A stretch of 64,000 nucleotides of DNA from Protopterus annectens (Eukaryota; Chordata; Ceratodontiformes; Protopteridae), in assembly GCF_019279795.1 (NCBI RefSeq), contig NC_056743.1:1782790466-1782854465 (forward strand), given 5' to 3'. The translations under genes and the position numbers were made by a program. The stretch's first letter is position 1. Each line of letters begins with the position of its first letter. Positions 23,540-34,218 of this stretch are shown here, in pieces. A model generated the notes under the pieces. That model was given only the letters and a program-made list of their open reading frames with translations. It was not told where the DNA came from and made no database searches.

Positions 23540-24690
23540 TACTGTATAGAGAGTGGACCCCTGAGGGAGGGCTAAAGGGTGAGGTAATACAGCAGTTGAT
23601 AGTGCCCACAGCCTACCATCTGGCACTTCTAGCATTAGCCTATGACATTACTTTTCCATGTCATATGAGCATAAAGCATACCAAGAGATGTATTCTGCAG
23701 AACTTTTATTGGCCTTGGATTCCAAGGGGTATAACAGGGTACTGCAGGACCTGTGAGCAGTGCCAAAAGGTGGGCAAGGCAGGAGACAAGGTCAAGGCTC
23801 CTTTGATGACTTTGCCTGTAACTGAGAAGACATTTTAAAGGGTAGCTATGGATATTGTGGGGCTTCTGAATACCTCAAGTTCCATGTGGAGGAAGTATGT
23901 CCTGGTGGTAGTAGATTATACTACTAGATTCCCTGAGGTGGTGGCTGTGTTCTCTATCAAGACAGAGAAGGTGGCAAATGCTTTGTTAGAGATTTTCAGC
24001 AGGGTAGGTTTCCCAAGAGGAATACTGACTGACAGAGGTGCCAATTTCATGACAGACCTGCTGGCTTGTCTGTGGAAGTGCTGTGAGGTGAAGCACCTAA
24101 AGACCACAACCAGACTAATGTTCTTGTAGAGAGGTTAAACTCTACACTAAAGACCATGCTACAGGCATTTGCAGACCAGTTTAAGAGATAGTGGGAAAAA
24201 TATCTGCCCTATCTGCTATTTGCAGAATGAGAGATACCCCAGAAATCCACAGGATTTTCACCCTTTGAGTTGCTTTATGGGCATAGGATGAGGGTGCCTT
24301 TAGATTTGATTCATGTTGAGTGGGAGAATGAGTGTGAATCCCAGAAGAAGTCTGTTGTGGCATATGTTCTAAATCTCAGGACAAGGCTTAGGAAGCTCAT
24401 GGACTTGGCCCAGTAGAACCTGGCAGAAGCCCAACAGCAGAAAAATGTCTGGTATGACAGAAATGCTCAGGCCAGAGAATATGCTGTGGAACAGCAAGTT
24501 ATGGTGCTCATTCCTGTCAGACACACTAAGCTGCTCAATCCTGTCAGACACACTAAGCTGCAGGCAGCTTGGGAGGGTCCCCTTTAAGGAGTAAGGAAGG
24601 TCAGTGATGGTAATTACATGGTAAACCTGCTAGGCAACAGGCAGGGACACACATTGTACCATGTTAACATGCTGAAGCCTTACTATGTCA
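23540..24690 (+). pseudogene. Gypsy integrase, located upstream of RT
   Basis: The zinc-binding N-terminus reads 'CHMSIKHTKRCILQNFYWPW' then 'YCRTCEQCQK', with the first His changed to Tyr. The catalytic core shows 'AMDIVGLL' (first Asp), 'GILTDRGANFMTD' (second Asp) and 'VERLNSTLKTMLQAF' (Glu). 'STGFSPFELLYG' follows. The C-terminal domain ends 'LYHVNMLKPYY', the usual end of this integrase type. A short segment ('VRHTKLLNP') is duplicated at 24513-24560. Integrase lying before RT is the mark of Gmr1-like elements. Several stops inactivate it. Confidence 0.8.
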
Positions 24691-25450
24691 GGGAGGTCCT
24701 GGGCAGACTGCAAAGGACAGGGTTGACCATTAAGCTCAGTAAGTGTCAGGTAGGTATGGCAGAGGTCTCCTACTTGGAACATAGAATGGAGAGTGGTAAG
24801 ATCAGACCAGAGCCTATCAAAGTGGAAGCTATTTGGGCATGGCCTGCCCCTTTTACTAAAAGGCAGGTGAGGGTATTCTTGGGGACAGCAATGTAGTATA
24901 TAAAGTTAATTCCCAATTATGATACAATAGCTGTTCCCCTCACAGACCTAATAAGGAAAAACAGGCCAGATAAGGTAGTGAGGACCCCTGCCTGTGAACA
25001 GCATTCCAAAAGCTTAAAGGGGATTTGGGAAGACCCACTGTGTTAGCCAGTCCAGATTACAGCAAAGAATTTGTAGTGCAGGTATATGCTTCAAACCTTG
25101 TGGTGGGAGATGTACTCAGCCAGGTTTCCTCAGAGGGAGAAGAGCACCCAATTGTATATCTCAGCTGTAGACTCCAACCCAGGAAGGAATGTTATGCAGC
25201 TGTAGAAAAACAATGCACAGCCATAGTATGGAAACTGTAGAAACTTCAGCCCTATCTGTATGTAAGGAAATTCACTGTGGTTACAGACCACAATCCCTTA
25301 ACATGTCTGCACTGAGCCCGCCAGCTAGCAAAATGCCAAGTTATTAAGGTGGAGGCTAGGCTTGCTGGCATATGACATGACAGTTCAGCACCGTAATGGA
25401 GTCAGCAATGCCAATGCAGATGGGCTGTCAAGACAAGGTATAGGTTAATG
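24690..25450 (+). pseudogene. Gypsy RT C-terminus and RNase H, N-terminal RT deleted
   Basis: Immediately after the integrase end the frame becomes 'VLGRLQRTGLTIKLSKCQVG', then 'GKIRPEPIKVEAIWAWPAPF', the RT thumb and connection. RT fingers and palm with the YLDD motif are missing. RNase H follows: 'EFVVQVYASNLVVGDVLSQV', where the catalytic Asp of 'D.AS' is Tyr, then 'HPIVYLSCRLQPRKECYAAV' and 'VTDHNPLTCLH'. The join at about 24688 falls in 'YVREVLG' and looks like a microhomology deletion. Confidence 0.75.
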
Positions 25451-25525
25451 TGTTCCTAGACAAGCTTATTTCTGTCAAGCAACATTTTTCCAGGGTCACT
25501 TGGAAAACTATCTTGAGTTTTCAAA

Positions 25526-25538
25526 TGGAAGGGGGAGG
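25526..25538 (+). promoter_or_regulatory. Gypsy polypurine tract
   Basis: 'tggaagggggagg' abuts the 3' LTR, as expected for the primer of plus-strand synthesis. Confidence 0.7.
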
Positions 25539-27111
25539 TGTGATATTATGAGGTAGTGCCATTTGTGCCAGAGAGAGCAGGGCAGTGCATGTGTAATATA
25601 TGCAAGAATAGCTAACTGGAGTTTAGTAATGAATTTTATATTGTGGACAGTGCAGTGGTGCAGTGGTAGCATTGTCGCCTTACAGCAAGAGGTTATCTGG
25701 TTCGATCCCCAACTGGGATGCCTTCTGTGTGGAGTCAACATGTTCTCCCTCCATTCATGTGGGTTTCCACTGCTTGCTCCAGTTTTCTCCCAAATCACAA
25801 AGACATGCACCTGAAGTGTTTCTCCCTGGGGCTCTTCTGAAAATTGGCTACGTTCCAAATTGGACTTTCCCAATAAACAAATTTTAAATAAATAAATACT
25901 ATTTGACTATCACACTGATTTGTACAGATGTTTGAGTTACAAGTATGTTTGAAAAGTTACTTGTGTTAAAAATGCATCAACAGTAGGTCCTGCTGGACAA
26001 AAAGAATGTATGCATGTAGATTTGGTTGTATTGTTGTAACTGATCAAATGTGTGTGTTTATCAGAGAACTCTGGAAGGGTGAAAAGGTTGAAATTATATT
26101 AAAGCTTTCAGATGCTGCCACAGATCTTTGCAAAGGTATATGCATCTATTGGACCAGAGTCAGGTGACCAGAGGTGATGTCATCCTCTAACCAGCATCTT
26201 GTTTCTTTGGATCTCTCACAGAAGTAGTTTGGAACCTGACAGGAAAGATTTCTGACAGGATATATATTTCACACATCCACACAGACAAAGACAGATATCA
26301 AATGGCTTTTGCTGTGGTAAGACACTCAGCATACATCAGCTTGCCTTGCTTTAGTAAGTGGTCAGGGAACAGTAGGTCTTTAGTTAGTCTGGGACATTTA
26401 GTGAGAATAGTTTCGTATTATTTTCTGCATCCGTGAAAGATTATCCATCTGTATTATATTTTATATCTGTGTGGTTGAAACTCTGTTGTTTATTGTATTC
26501 AGTATTCTCCTGGTTTCTGTTTTAATATTTATCATTAAATATTTTAATACCTTTCATTGTGGCTGGTCCTTTAGAGAATATTTTTAACATCTTGAAAGTA
26601 CTTATGCTTGCTTTAGTGACACTGTGGCCAATCCTAAAAGCCTTGCTGCTTTGGTCACACCTTACCATTTGTATTAGTATTAATTTTACACAGTATAATT
26701 GGGTATCCAGTGTAAAAGCCTTAGGGTAGCTGACTGGTGGCAGCATGACTACCTCATAGTCTGGGCAGCAAGGGGCACAGATAGTACATTTTTGCCAACA
26801 TTTATCAGGTGTGTATGTGCATGTGAGACTCAAATTTCCAAGTGTGTGTGTCAACTACTGGGAACAGGGACACAGAGCTCCAAAGTGTTCAGTGTGGCAT
26901 TTTGTGTGGGCCTGGAGACAGTAAGAGAGTCCAGCTCCAGGTCTGGAGTGTGCTCCCTGTGTGCTCCTAAGTGAAATTATGCTTGGTGCAGGAAGCTGCG
27001 TCTGAAAATACTGTTTGAATCCACCTTTGTTCTTAGTGACCATCCCTCACCAGAGTCAGTGGTGGAAACTGAGTCTCCTTTATTGCTGTCCACAAGTAGG
27101 GACCCATCACA
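25539..27111 (+). repeat. Gypsy 3' LTR, with SINE insertion
   Basis: Starts TGTGAT and ends ATCACA, a perfect 6-bp inverted terminus. Homologous to the 5' LTR over its length, apart from a 257-bp SINE and the two microsatellites. The substitutions scattered between the two LTRs show the insertion is not recent. Confidence 0.85.
25643..25899 (+). mobile_element. tRNA-headed SINE with L2-like 3' tail
   Basis: The head has an A box 'tggtgcagtgg' and a B box 'ggttcgatccc'. The core 'ccttctgtgtggagtcaaca' to 'aaatcacaaagacatgca' is the conserved domain seen in many fish SINEs, possibly the V-SINE superfamily. The tail runs 'tttctccctggggctcttct' to 'caataaacaaa' and a TAAA repeat, and closely resembles the L2-like LINE tails in this window. 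A 4-bp 'tatt' at both sides may be the target duplication. It is absent from the other LTR. Confidence 0.85.
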
Positions 27112-27116
27112 TCAGT

Positions 27117-27929
27117 TATGATTCAAAGTTGCATATTGTATCACTTAAGTGGTTAGTAAACTGTATGCTATCTAAATGTCACACAAGACAACATGGGTAA
27201 GAAAGCCAAGATTATATGAAAACAGGATGGAGATCATAACCATGAATAAGGAGCAATTGGAGAAATAGAAAACTGTGAAGTTAAGGTTAGGCAACCATTA
27301 TATAACCACTGCAGATTACTAAAGGTTAAAGGTTAAAGCTAGTCAATGAATATATTTCCACTTAAGAACATTTACTACTACTCTATGATAATATTAATTG
27401 AAACATTATTACATTCTACGTGAACAATAGTGATTGTTTCACTCTGATAACATTGTCTTGCTGGCTGTTTCACATTATTTTCATCAGTATCATTTGATCT
27501 GATTTGTTCAAAAGACTGCACTAGTGCTCATGTATTAGATCACTATCACTGGAAACAGGTGTGGTTTCATGTGAGATAAAACAGAAGAGTTTCCCTACTT
27601 AATTAAAGATGGACTTCTGTGCAGCTGTGTCTTCTTCTGCAGCAAAACCAGCAAAACCATGGTTGAAAGTTCTACTCTAGATAAAACTAGGATATACTTC
27701 ATAATGTTTCCAAATGATAGGCCTGTGTATTTCTGAACAGAAGGAAAAGTTTTGAGTTGACGCAAAACATAAAGCTCTGATAGCTATCAAGCTCAAAGTC
27801 AAGGCGATTATAGTAAAAAAAGTCAAGATATCATAAAACCTGGAGTTATCCATAGTATATAAAGACAATGCTTAGCTACTTTGGTCTCCAGTTCTGTTCA
27901 GTGACCATCTTCCTTCACAGTTCAGAGTG
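27117..27929. other. No recognised feature
   Basis: Nothing beyond scattered short open frames. No repeat family shared with other parts of the window was noticed. Confidence 0.4.
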
Positions 27930-28345
27930 TGTGGTCACTTCATTCAGCCCTGACTCTGATACTGCAGGAGCTCTTCCACAAGGCCCAACTCTTGAATGTT
28001 TTCACTGAGAATATTGTCATTGGGCAGTAGCCTTTTGTTGTTTTATCTACCCCTGACTCCAGTACTGCAGGAGCTCTGCCAGAAGGCCAAACATTCAAAT
28101 ATTTTCACTGAAAATATTGTCATTGTACAATAGTCTGTGGTCACTTCATCCATTCTTGACTCTGATACTACTGAAGCTCTGCCACAAGGCCCAAATCATG
28201 ATTATTTTCACTGAGAATATTGCCATTATGCAATAGTCTGTAGTCACTTCATCCAACCCTGACTCTAATACTGGAGGAGTTCTGTTACAAGGCATAATTC
28301 TTGCATGATTTCAGTGAGAATATTATCGGTGTGGAATGTAAACAA
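27930..28345 (+). repeat. Tandem repeat, about 103-bp period, four copies
   Basis: The phrase 'ctgactctgatactgcagga' recurs at about 27950, 28052, 28157 and 28259, each followed by 'gctctgccacaaggcc' and 'ttttcactgagaatattg'. The copies differ by scattered substitutions. Confidence 0.9.
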
Positions 28346-28475
28346 GTTTAACATGAAGCATCTTGCTGTGTTAAAAAAATATTCAAATATGTGTCTTCCC
28401 TGTGCTGGAAAGTGACTGTGACATTCCACCCCCAAAGGAGTAGTCGTTGCACTCTAAGGACCACTTAGTAATTAC

Positions 28476-29372
28476 ATGCATACATACATACATACATACA
28501 AATATTTCAAGCACATGCATTAATCCTCTTCTAGCTTGCCAATATACCAAAACAATTGCTCCCATAATAAGTGTCCAGGCTGTTCTTAAAAATATCTAAA
28601 CTAGTGCTTGCTTTAATGTAATTTAGTAGTCTGTTCCATGCATTGGCTGTTCTCTCAGAGAACCAATTAATACACTTCTCATTCCTATAGTATCTTCTAC
28701 ATAGGTTGTCTTATAATTCTCTACTACTTTTTGGTAGTCCCAAACATACCTAGAGGTAGTTGTCTCTAAATGCCCTATATACCTGAATAAGATCTCCTCT
28801 TAGAGATGTATAAGAAACATTGTACAAGTTCAGATATTTTAGTCTTTCATAATAACTTAAATTTCACATCCATAGATACCCTTGGTATACTTCTGCTGTA
28901 CACTTTCCAGTTCACTCATGTTTGTTTTCTTATAAGGTTTCCATATTGTTATTCCATGCTCAAGTCTGAGTCTAATATAACTAATAAACAATGACCATCA
29001 TTTATGATTTCCTGGAATTCATAAATATTTTATGCAACCTATAGTTCTATAACTATCATTAACCAATTGGTTGATATGATCAGAAAAACTCAAAGCTGGA
29101 TCTATCCATATACCCAGGTCCTTAAAAGAGTCTGCAGTCAATCACTGCATGCTGTATTAAATATTCACCTTTCAATGTATGTCTCCCAAATCTCATATGC
29201 TTAGTTTTTTATGTATTTATCAGTATATTATTCTCCTGTGCCAAAATGGTCAATTTAGTCAAGCTCTTTTGCAGACATGTCTTATCTGTAACACATGTAA
29301 TCAGTTTACCCAATTTCAGGTTATCTGGATATAGACTGTAGAACATCTCAGATGAAAAAGTTAGGTCTGAAA
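28476..29372 (-). mobile_element. 5'-truncated CR1/Rex1/L2-like LINE
   Basis: Minus-strand translation runs from 'LYPDNLKLGKLITCVTD', the motif C region with the second catalytic-pair residue changed. It continues through 'KDLGIWIDPALSFSDHINQL', 'RLRLEHGITIWKPYKKTNMS' and 'ELESVQQKYTKGIYGCEI', the typical RT C-terminal succession of CR1-group LINEs. The 3' end is a tetranucleotide tail (plus strand 'catacatacatacatac' at 28482-28500). The 5' end is truncated near 29372. Stops and frameshifts are present. Confidence 0.7.
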
Positions 29373-29408
29373 CATACTCCCCCAGATTCTCTATGCCTTG
29401 CACGGTAT

Positions 29409-29506
29409 GCAGGATTAGTGCAGGAGCTCCAGCAGGCAATATATCTGCTGTTTGATCCAGGAACTGCCTGCAAGGGTGTGCACGAGTGCTCCTGCACTAG
29501 TCCTGC
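29409..29506 (+). repeat. Inverted repeat pair upstream of Harbinger
   Basis: 'gcaggattagtgcaggagct' at 29409 is nearly the reverse complement of 'agtgctcctgcactagtcct' at 29485. A third related copy reads 'tgcaggactagtgcaatc' at 29601. The arms could form a hairpin or be subterminal repeats of the Harbinger element. Confidence 0.6.
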
Positions 29507-29619
29507 ACGGACTAAGCCCCTGTATGCAAATCACTCCATTTGCAGGAGACATCTATGCAAATGAGGTGAATTTGTGATCCAGGCAGCTTGCAACCGGCCC
29601 TGCAGGACTAGTGCAATCT

Positions 29620-29658
29620 GCAGAAATGTACACGGTTAGTAACCGAGTACATTTCTGC
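29620..29658 (+). repeat. Near-perfect 39-nt hairpin
   Basis: Left arm 'gcagaaatgtac' then 'cggtt', loop 'agt', right arm 'aaccg' then 'gtacatttctgc'. Seventeen pairs are broken only by one A-A mismatch. Confidence 0.85.
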
Positions 29659-29718
29659 AAAATCCAAAACGGAGCCATGACAGCTCCAAATAAAGGCTGC
29701 ATATCAATATCAGGAAGC

Positions 29719-29750
29719 ATGCCAATGGCCAAGTATAAGGCCATTGGCAT
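29719..29750 (+). repeat. Perfect 12-bp inverted repeat, 8-nt loop
   Basis: 'atgccaatggcc' and 'ggccattggcat' flank 'aagtataa'. A smaller hairpin ('ctgccat' / 'atggcag') follows at 29919-29940, and another ('gcaaat' / 'atttgc') precedes at 29526-29543. Confidence 0.85.
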
Positions 29751-29940
29751 TGCAAACAACATAAACAATAAAAAAATCAACTTTTATTTTTTTTTAGCCG
29801 ATCTCGGCTGTTTAAGCGTAGGGCAGAGGCACACAAATGGGATCAGGGGGAAATAATAAAATAAACCCAAAATAAGCATTCTAACTTAAACCACTATTCT
29901 GCCATGCAAGTCAATGGCAGGCAGAAGACAACATGGCAAG

Positions 29941-30465
29941 TGAGTAGTGGTTGCTAAGGGGGGAGGCTGAGTGTGAGACATGTAACTATGCATTAGCAGG
30001 CAATCCTATGCAAATGAGGGGAATGATAGTGAATCCCAGTTTTCCCAGCATGCTAATCAGGTCTCAACAGTGAAAGAGAATGAATAGCTTGGTGAAAGTC
30101 TAGGAGTTAGCTGACATCATGGGAGTGTGTGACAGGCATACTGTAAGCGGATTAGAGCCCTGTGGCTTGGGTTTGATCCTAGCTAATTACAGCTAAGCAA
30201 GGGGGTGTGTCTGACTCTGCCTAGCACTATTTACATTGCCTAAGTGGGTGTGCACGCCACACACCAGGTTTTAAAGGTTTAAAAAAAAGTCATTTGAGCA
30301 CTCTGTGCGGTGCACCCACGGGCTTAAACAGGAAGGCAATGGGAAAGGAAAACAGCAGTAGGAAGGTAATCTAGGAGAACTAGAATAGTTGGCAGGTGAA
30401 ATGTATCAGAATCAGCCAATTACACAGGCAGCAGACCAGCCCAGCCCAGAACACTACTATAAATT
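29941..30465. other. Harbinger upstream region
   Basis: Presumed 5' untranslated region of the Harbinger transposase. It repeats 'ctatgcaaatgaggggaat' (30007), a variant of 'ctatgcaaatgaggtgaat' (29554). It also includes a tRNA B-box-like 'gggtttgatcctagc' at about 30168. No proven promoter. Confidence 0.3.
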
Positions 30466-31738
30466 ATGCAAACACCTTCCCCTCTGGTTTTGCCCACACT
30501 CTACACCACCGGTGTAAACAAGCGGGGAACTTTTAACACTCTCAACAGCAAAATGATAGAGGCTGCAATAGCTATCATACAACAACTTGTGGAAGAGGCT
30601 GAGGGTGGTGAAGATGTGAATGCTGCTGACCAACCCACAGTGAGGAGACGGAGAAGAGTGTACAGACCCAGGGTACCCTACCAGGGGCTACATGAGCTGG
30701 AGATAGTGAAGTGCTATAGGGTGGACAGGGACCTCCTACAGCAAATTGTTTAGCTGTGCCAGCCACACCTCATACACAGAACTAACAGAGGGGAACCCAT
30801 CCCAGTGGATACCAAGGCATGTGTAGGCCTAAGAATATTAGCTACAGGTACCTTCCAAAGGCCATCTGTGGATATGATAGGGATCTCACAGGCATCAGCA
30901 TCCAGGTTACTCCACCAGTTCCTGGATGCCATGTTAGCACATGCCGGTGAGCACATATATTTCCCCAACACCCGTGAGGCGTTGGCCAGCAATATGCAAC
31001 TGTTCCACCAAATAGCAGAATACCCTGAGGTAGTGGGTGCAATAGACTGCATGCGCATATGCATCAAAGCATCACCCTATGAGCGGGATAGGGTCTACAT
31101 CAACCGCAAGGGTTCCCCTCCATCACCTGCCAGGTCGTGTGTGATGCCCAGGGCATAATAATGAATGTGCTGGCTGCCCTGGGAGCTATCACAATTCTCA
31201 CATCTGGCATTTGACACAGCTGTACCACAGATTTGACAATGGGGACATCCCTTACGGTCACCTAATGGGGGATTCTGGATACGCACTGGAGCCATGGCTG
31301 ATGACACCCATCAGAAATGCACACACACCCGAACAAGAACTCCATAATGAGGAACATGCACAGACCAGAATTATAATAGAGCATATGTTTGGGATGCTCA
31401 AGTCACAGTTCCTGTGCCTGGACACATCCGGTGGAGCCCTGCAGTACTCACTAGCTACATGTACCCAAATTGTCATCGTATGTGCCATGCTACACAATAT
31501 GATCCTGGGGAAACAGTTGCAGCAGGAAAAGCACAGGGCAGGCCCACACAGCCCCCCACCAATGCCAGTGCCTGCACAGACACAGAGTTACTTAGAGGAG
31601 GAACAACCTGAGTCTGCCCCAGTAGACGGAAGGAGGCATTCCCAGTATGCCCTGGCCTTGGCAAAGAGGCAATACACATACACTGACACAGGAGGGACCG
31701 GAGGAATAACACCTCACTCTGACTCTCACATACAGTAA
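30466..31738 (+). pseudogene. PIF/Harbinger transposase (HARBI1-like), broken
   Basis: An N-terminal frame (30466-30753, 'MQTPSPLVLPTLYTTGVNKR') ends at an in-frame TAG after 'RDLLQQIV'. The reading continues 'RILATGTFQRPSVDMIGISQ', a helix-turn-helix-like segment, then 'EVVGAIDCMRICIKA' with the first catalytic Asp. A frameshift near 31115 breaks 'INRKG'. The last frame gives 'PYGHLMGDSGYALEPWLMTP' (second Asp) and 'IIIEHMFGMLKSQFLCLD' (Glu), then 'GGALQYS'. All three DDE residues survive. These are DNA transposases that cut at TWA targets and normally work with a Myb-like partner. One stop and at least two frameshifts inactivate it. Confidence 0.85.
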
Positions 31739-32409
31739 AAGGGATGCCAAACGTGACACTGCCTGTGCTAAACCATGTATAGGGAGTGTACTATGCACAT
31801 CCAACACAGGCAGCCCTGCAGCACCTTCCTCTATACTGGAACACCCACAAGGTAAGTCAATCAACCCACCAATTGTCAAATGGAGTAGAATGTGTTGTTA
31901 CCTGTATCTATGGTATGCATATGAGCATGCAAGGGAATTGGGTGGCTGAATGGTTTGACAACAGATAGTAGACACCCATAATGGCACCATGACATCTGTA
32001 ACAAATACTGGGGTCACCATAGTAGCCAGTACTACACAGGATGACAAAACCCACTGCAAGAAATGTGCTGGGCCACATGTGCGTCCACATGACTCACACA
32101 TGCCAGTCAGGGAGGTTCACATACCCAACAACAGTCTCAACCAGCAGGACAGGTGTAGACAAACACAAACAGATGCTGTGCTATGGCCTCTGAATGATGC
32201 CAGTGGGTAACCACCACCCAGGCCTACATAGACAGACTACAGCAGTTCAGGCAGTGGGATGTTAGTTCAGAAGGGTAGGAAGTCTGACACTAATATGTAG
32301 GTCAACCAAAGCTAAGACCTGTAGTACACTGATATGCCTCTTGTCAGCATGACAGGTTAGAATACAGAATGAAATGGAGTACCTGACATGCCAGTACAGT
32401 CATAGCAAA
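31739..32409. other. No recognised feature
   Basis: Probably Harbinger 3' sequence or its flank. No second gene, terminal repeat or RNA is supported. Confidence 0.35.
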
Positions 32410-33146
32410 TGTGTACAAGTGCCAGGTGTGCCCCCCATCCTATGTAGACAAGTAGAAACAGTCAGGTGAGCCCCCTCCCCCAATCCAGCATAGAACTGTA
32501 GTAACAGTCAGGTGTTCCCTCCAATCCTGCGTAGAAATGTAGTAACAGTCAACTATGCCCCTCCCAATCCTGTGTAGAAATGTAGTAACAGTCGGGTGTG
32601 CTCCCCAATCCTGTGTAGAAATGTAGAAACAATCAGGTGTGTCCCCCCACAATCCCATGTAGGAAGGTAGTAACAGTCAGGTGTGCCCCTCCACTCCTAT
32701 GCAGACATGTAGAAACAGTCAGGTGTGCCCCTTCCCCCAAACCAGCGTAGAAATGTAGTAACAGTCAGGTGTGCCCCCCAGTCATGTAAAGAAATGCAGA
32801 AATCAAAAGGTGTACCCCCCCCCAATCCTGTGTAGAAATGTAGAAACAGTCAGGTGTGTCCTCCCACAATCCTATGTAGAAAGGTAGTAACAGTCAGATG
32901 TGCCTTCCCCACTCCTATGTAGACATGTAGAAACAGTCAGGTGTGCCCCTTCCCCCAAACTAGCATAGAAATGAAGTAACAGTCAGGTGTGCCCCCACCA
33001 ATCCTGTGAAGAAATGTAGAAATAGGCAGGTGTGCCCCCCAATCCTGTGTAGAAATGTAGAAACACTCAGGTCTGTCCCCCCACAATCCTATGTAGAATT
33101 GTAGGAACAGTCAGGTGTTCCCCTTCCCCCAACCCAGCGTAGAAAT
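32410..33146 (+). repeat. Minisatellite, about 45-55-bp units, left part
   Basis: Units of the form 'tgtgtagaaatgtagtaaca' 'gtcaggtgtgcccccc' plus a C-rich spacer repeat about 14 times. The array is interrupted at 33147 by the L2-like LINE and resumes at 39036. Confidence 0.9.
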
Positions 33147-33240
33147 TATTTATTTATTTATTTATTTGCAGTTTGATTGCCGGGGAAGTCCACTGGGCTG
33201 AATTGACCCATTTTCAGTGGAGGCCCGGGGAGAAAAGCTC
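33147..33240 (-). repeat. L2-like LINE 3' tail
   Basis: Minus strand: 'ggagcttttctccccgggcc', then 'actgaaaatgggtcaattca', 'gtggacttccccggcaatca', and (AAAT)n. The same landmarks recur in the LINE tail at 63408-63499 and in the SINE tail at 25828-25899, so this is the likely RT recognition structure. Confidence 0.8.
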
Positions 33241-33643
33241 CAAGATGCATTATACAATTTAGATACAACTGATAGTTAATATTAAAGATAATATTATGTA
33301 GAATAGTTACTCATAAATGCATTCAATATCATGCATAGTTAACAAATTCATTAAGCTTGAAGATAGGGATCATACAGTTTCATTTGAGGAAAATAAATGT
33401 GTGCTAGGTGTGAAAACAGTTTACATACAAACCTTTTAAGAAAATGTAAATAAGCTTTACATACACACATCAACAGTAGAATGCTATTTACAATATTTAC
33501 AAGGTTGGGCTGTGTGAGGGTAGCTGTAGGACTTGTTAAGAGCTTAGAGAAGCTATATAAATTGTTGAGAGCTTAGATAGGCTCATAGGAAGATAACTAT
33601 GAGAGTTGTAGAGCTAGGGAACCAGAGCGAGAATCCCCTTGGA

Positions 33644-34132
33644 TTAGGTTGGGTGAAGGCAGGTACATTTCCATTTAGTGAGCAGGTGTTTGAATAGTTG
33701 GGTTTTGAAGTTTTCTGAGTTTGGTATGGTTCTTAGTGTGGAGGGAAGGGAATTCCATTTTTTGCCTAATGAGAAAGATAGGAGAAGTTGGCCAGCAAGA
33801 TGTTTAGGTTTATGGATAGTAATTAAGTTTTGATTTTCAGATCTGAGAGCTCTATTGGGTGTATAAGGGGGAAGGATGTTAATTAGAGCGGGACATTTTG
33901 ATGGGTGAAATATGAGTCTATGTGCAGTAGTGAGTTGGAGATAGTCTAGGTAGTTTGGGAGTTCACGACATTTCAGGGATTGTAGGGATAGGCAGTGATG
34001 GGTGGTGTTTTTAGATTTAGAGGCAAATTTAGAGATTTTGTTGTAACAGTTTTCTAGTTTAGAGGTGATAGAGGAGAACAGGTTGGTTAGGAGAGGGGCT
34101 CCGTATAATAAGGAAGGAAGAAGATAAGTCAA
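33644..34132 (-). pseudogene. L2-like LINE ORF2, C-terminal segment
   Basis: Open frame of 162 codons containing 'LITIHKPKHLAGQLLLSFSL' and ending 'NSENFKTQLFKHLLTKWKCT'. 'W..LP..LR...S...FK..LK..L' is the usual end of L2/CR1 ORF2. Joined to the RT only after frame breaks near 34140-34210. Confidence 0.75.
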
Positions 34133-34218
34133 GGCCAGGGTTTGCTTGGTTGAGTTGGAGAGAAAGCAATTATTCCTATACGCATACCTAGCTTTTGGTG
34201 GGTTTTCTTAATATTTTG

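Larger units (their letters stand above)
20069..27111 (+). mobile_element. Ty3/gypsy provirus, Gmr1-like gene order
   Basis: A full provirus of 7.04 kb with two LTRs, primer-binding site, broken gag-pol and polypurine tract. The pol order is protease, integrase, then RT-RNase H. In usual gypsy elements integrase is last, so this resembles the Gmr1 group, which has a copia-like order. An internal deletion has removed most of the RT. The flanking bases 'acagt' (20064-20068) and 'tcagt' (27112-27116) differ at one position and fit a 5-bp target duplication. A SINE sits in the 3' LTR. Many stops and frameshifts make it inactive. Confidence 0.8.
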
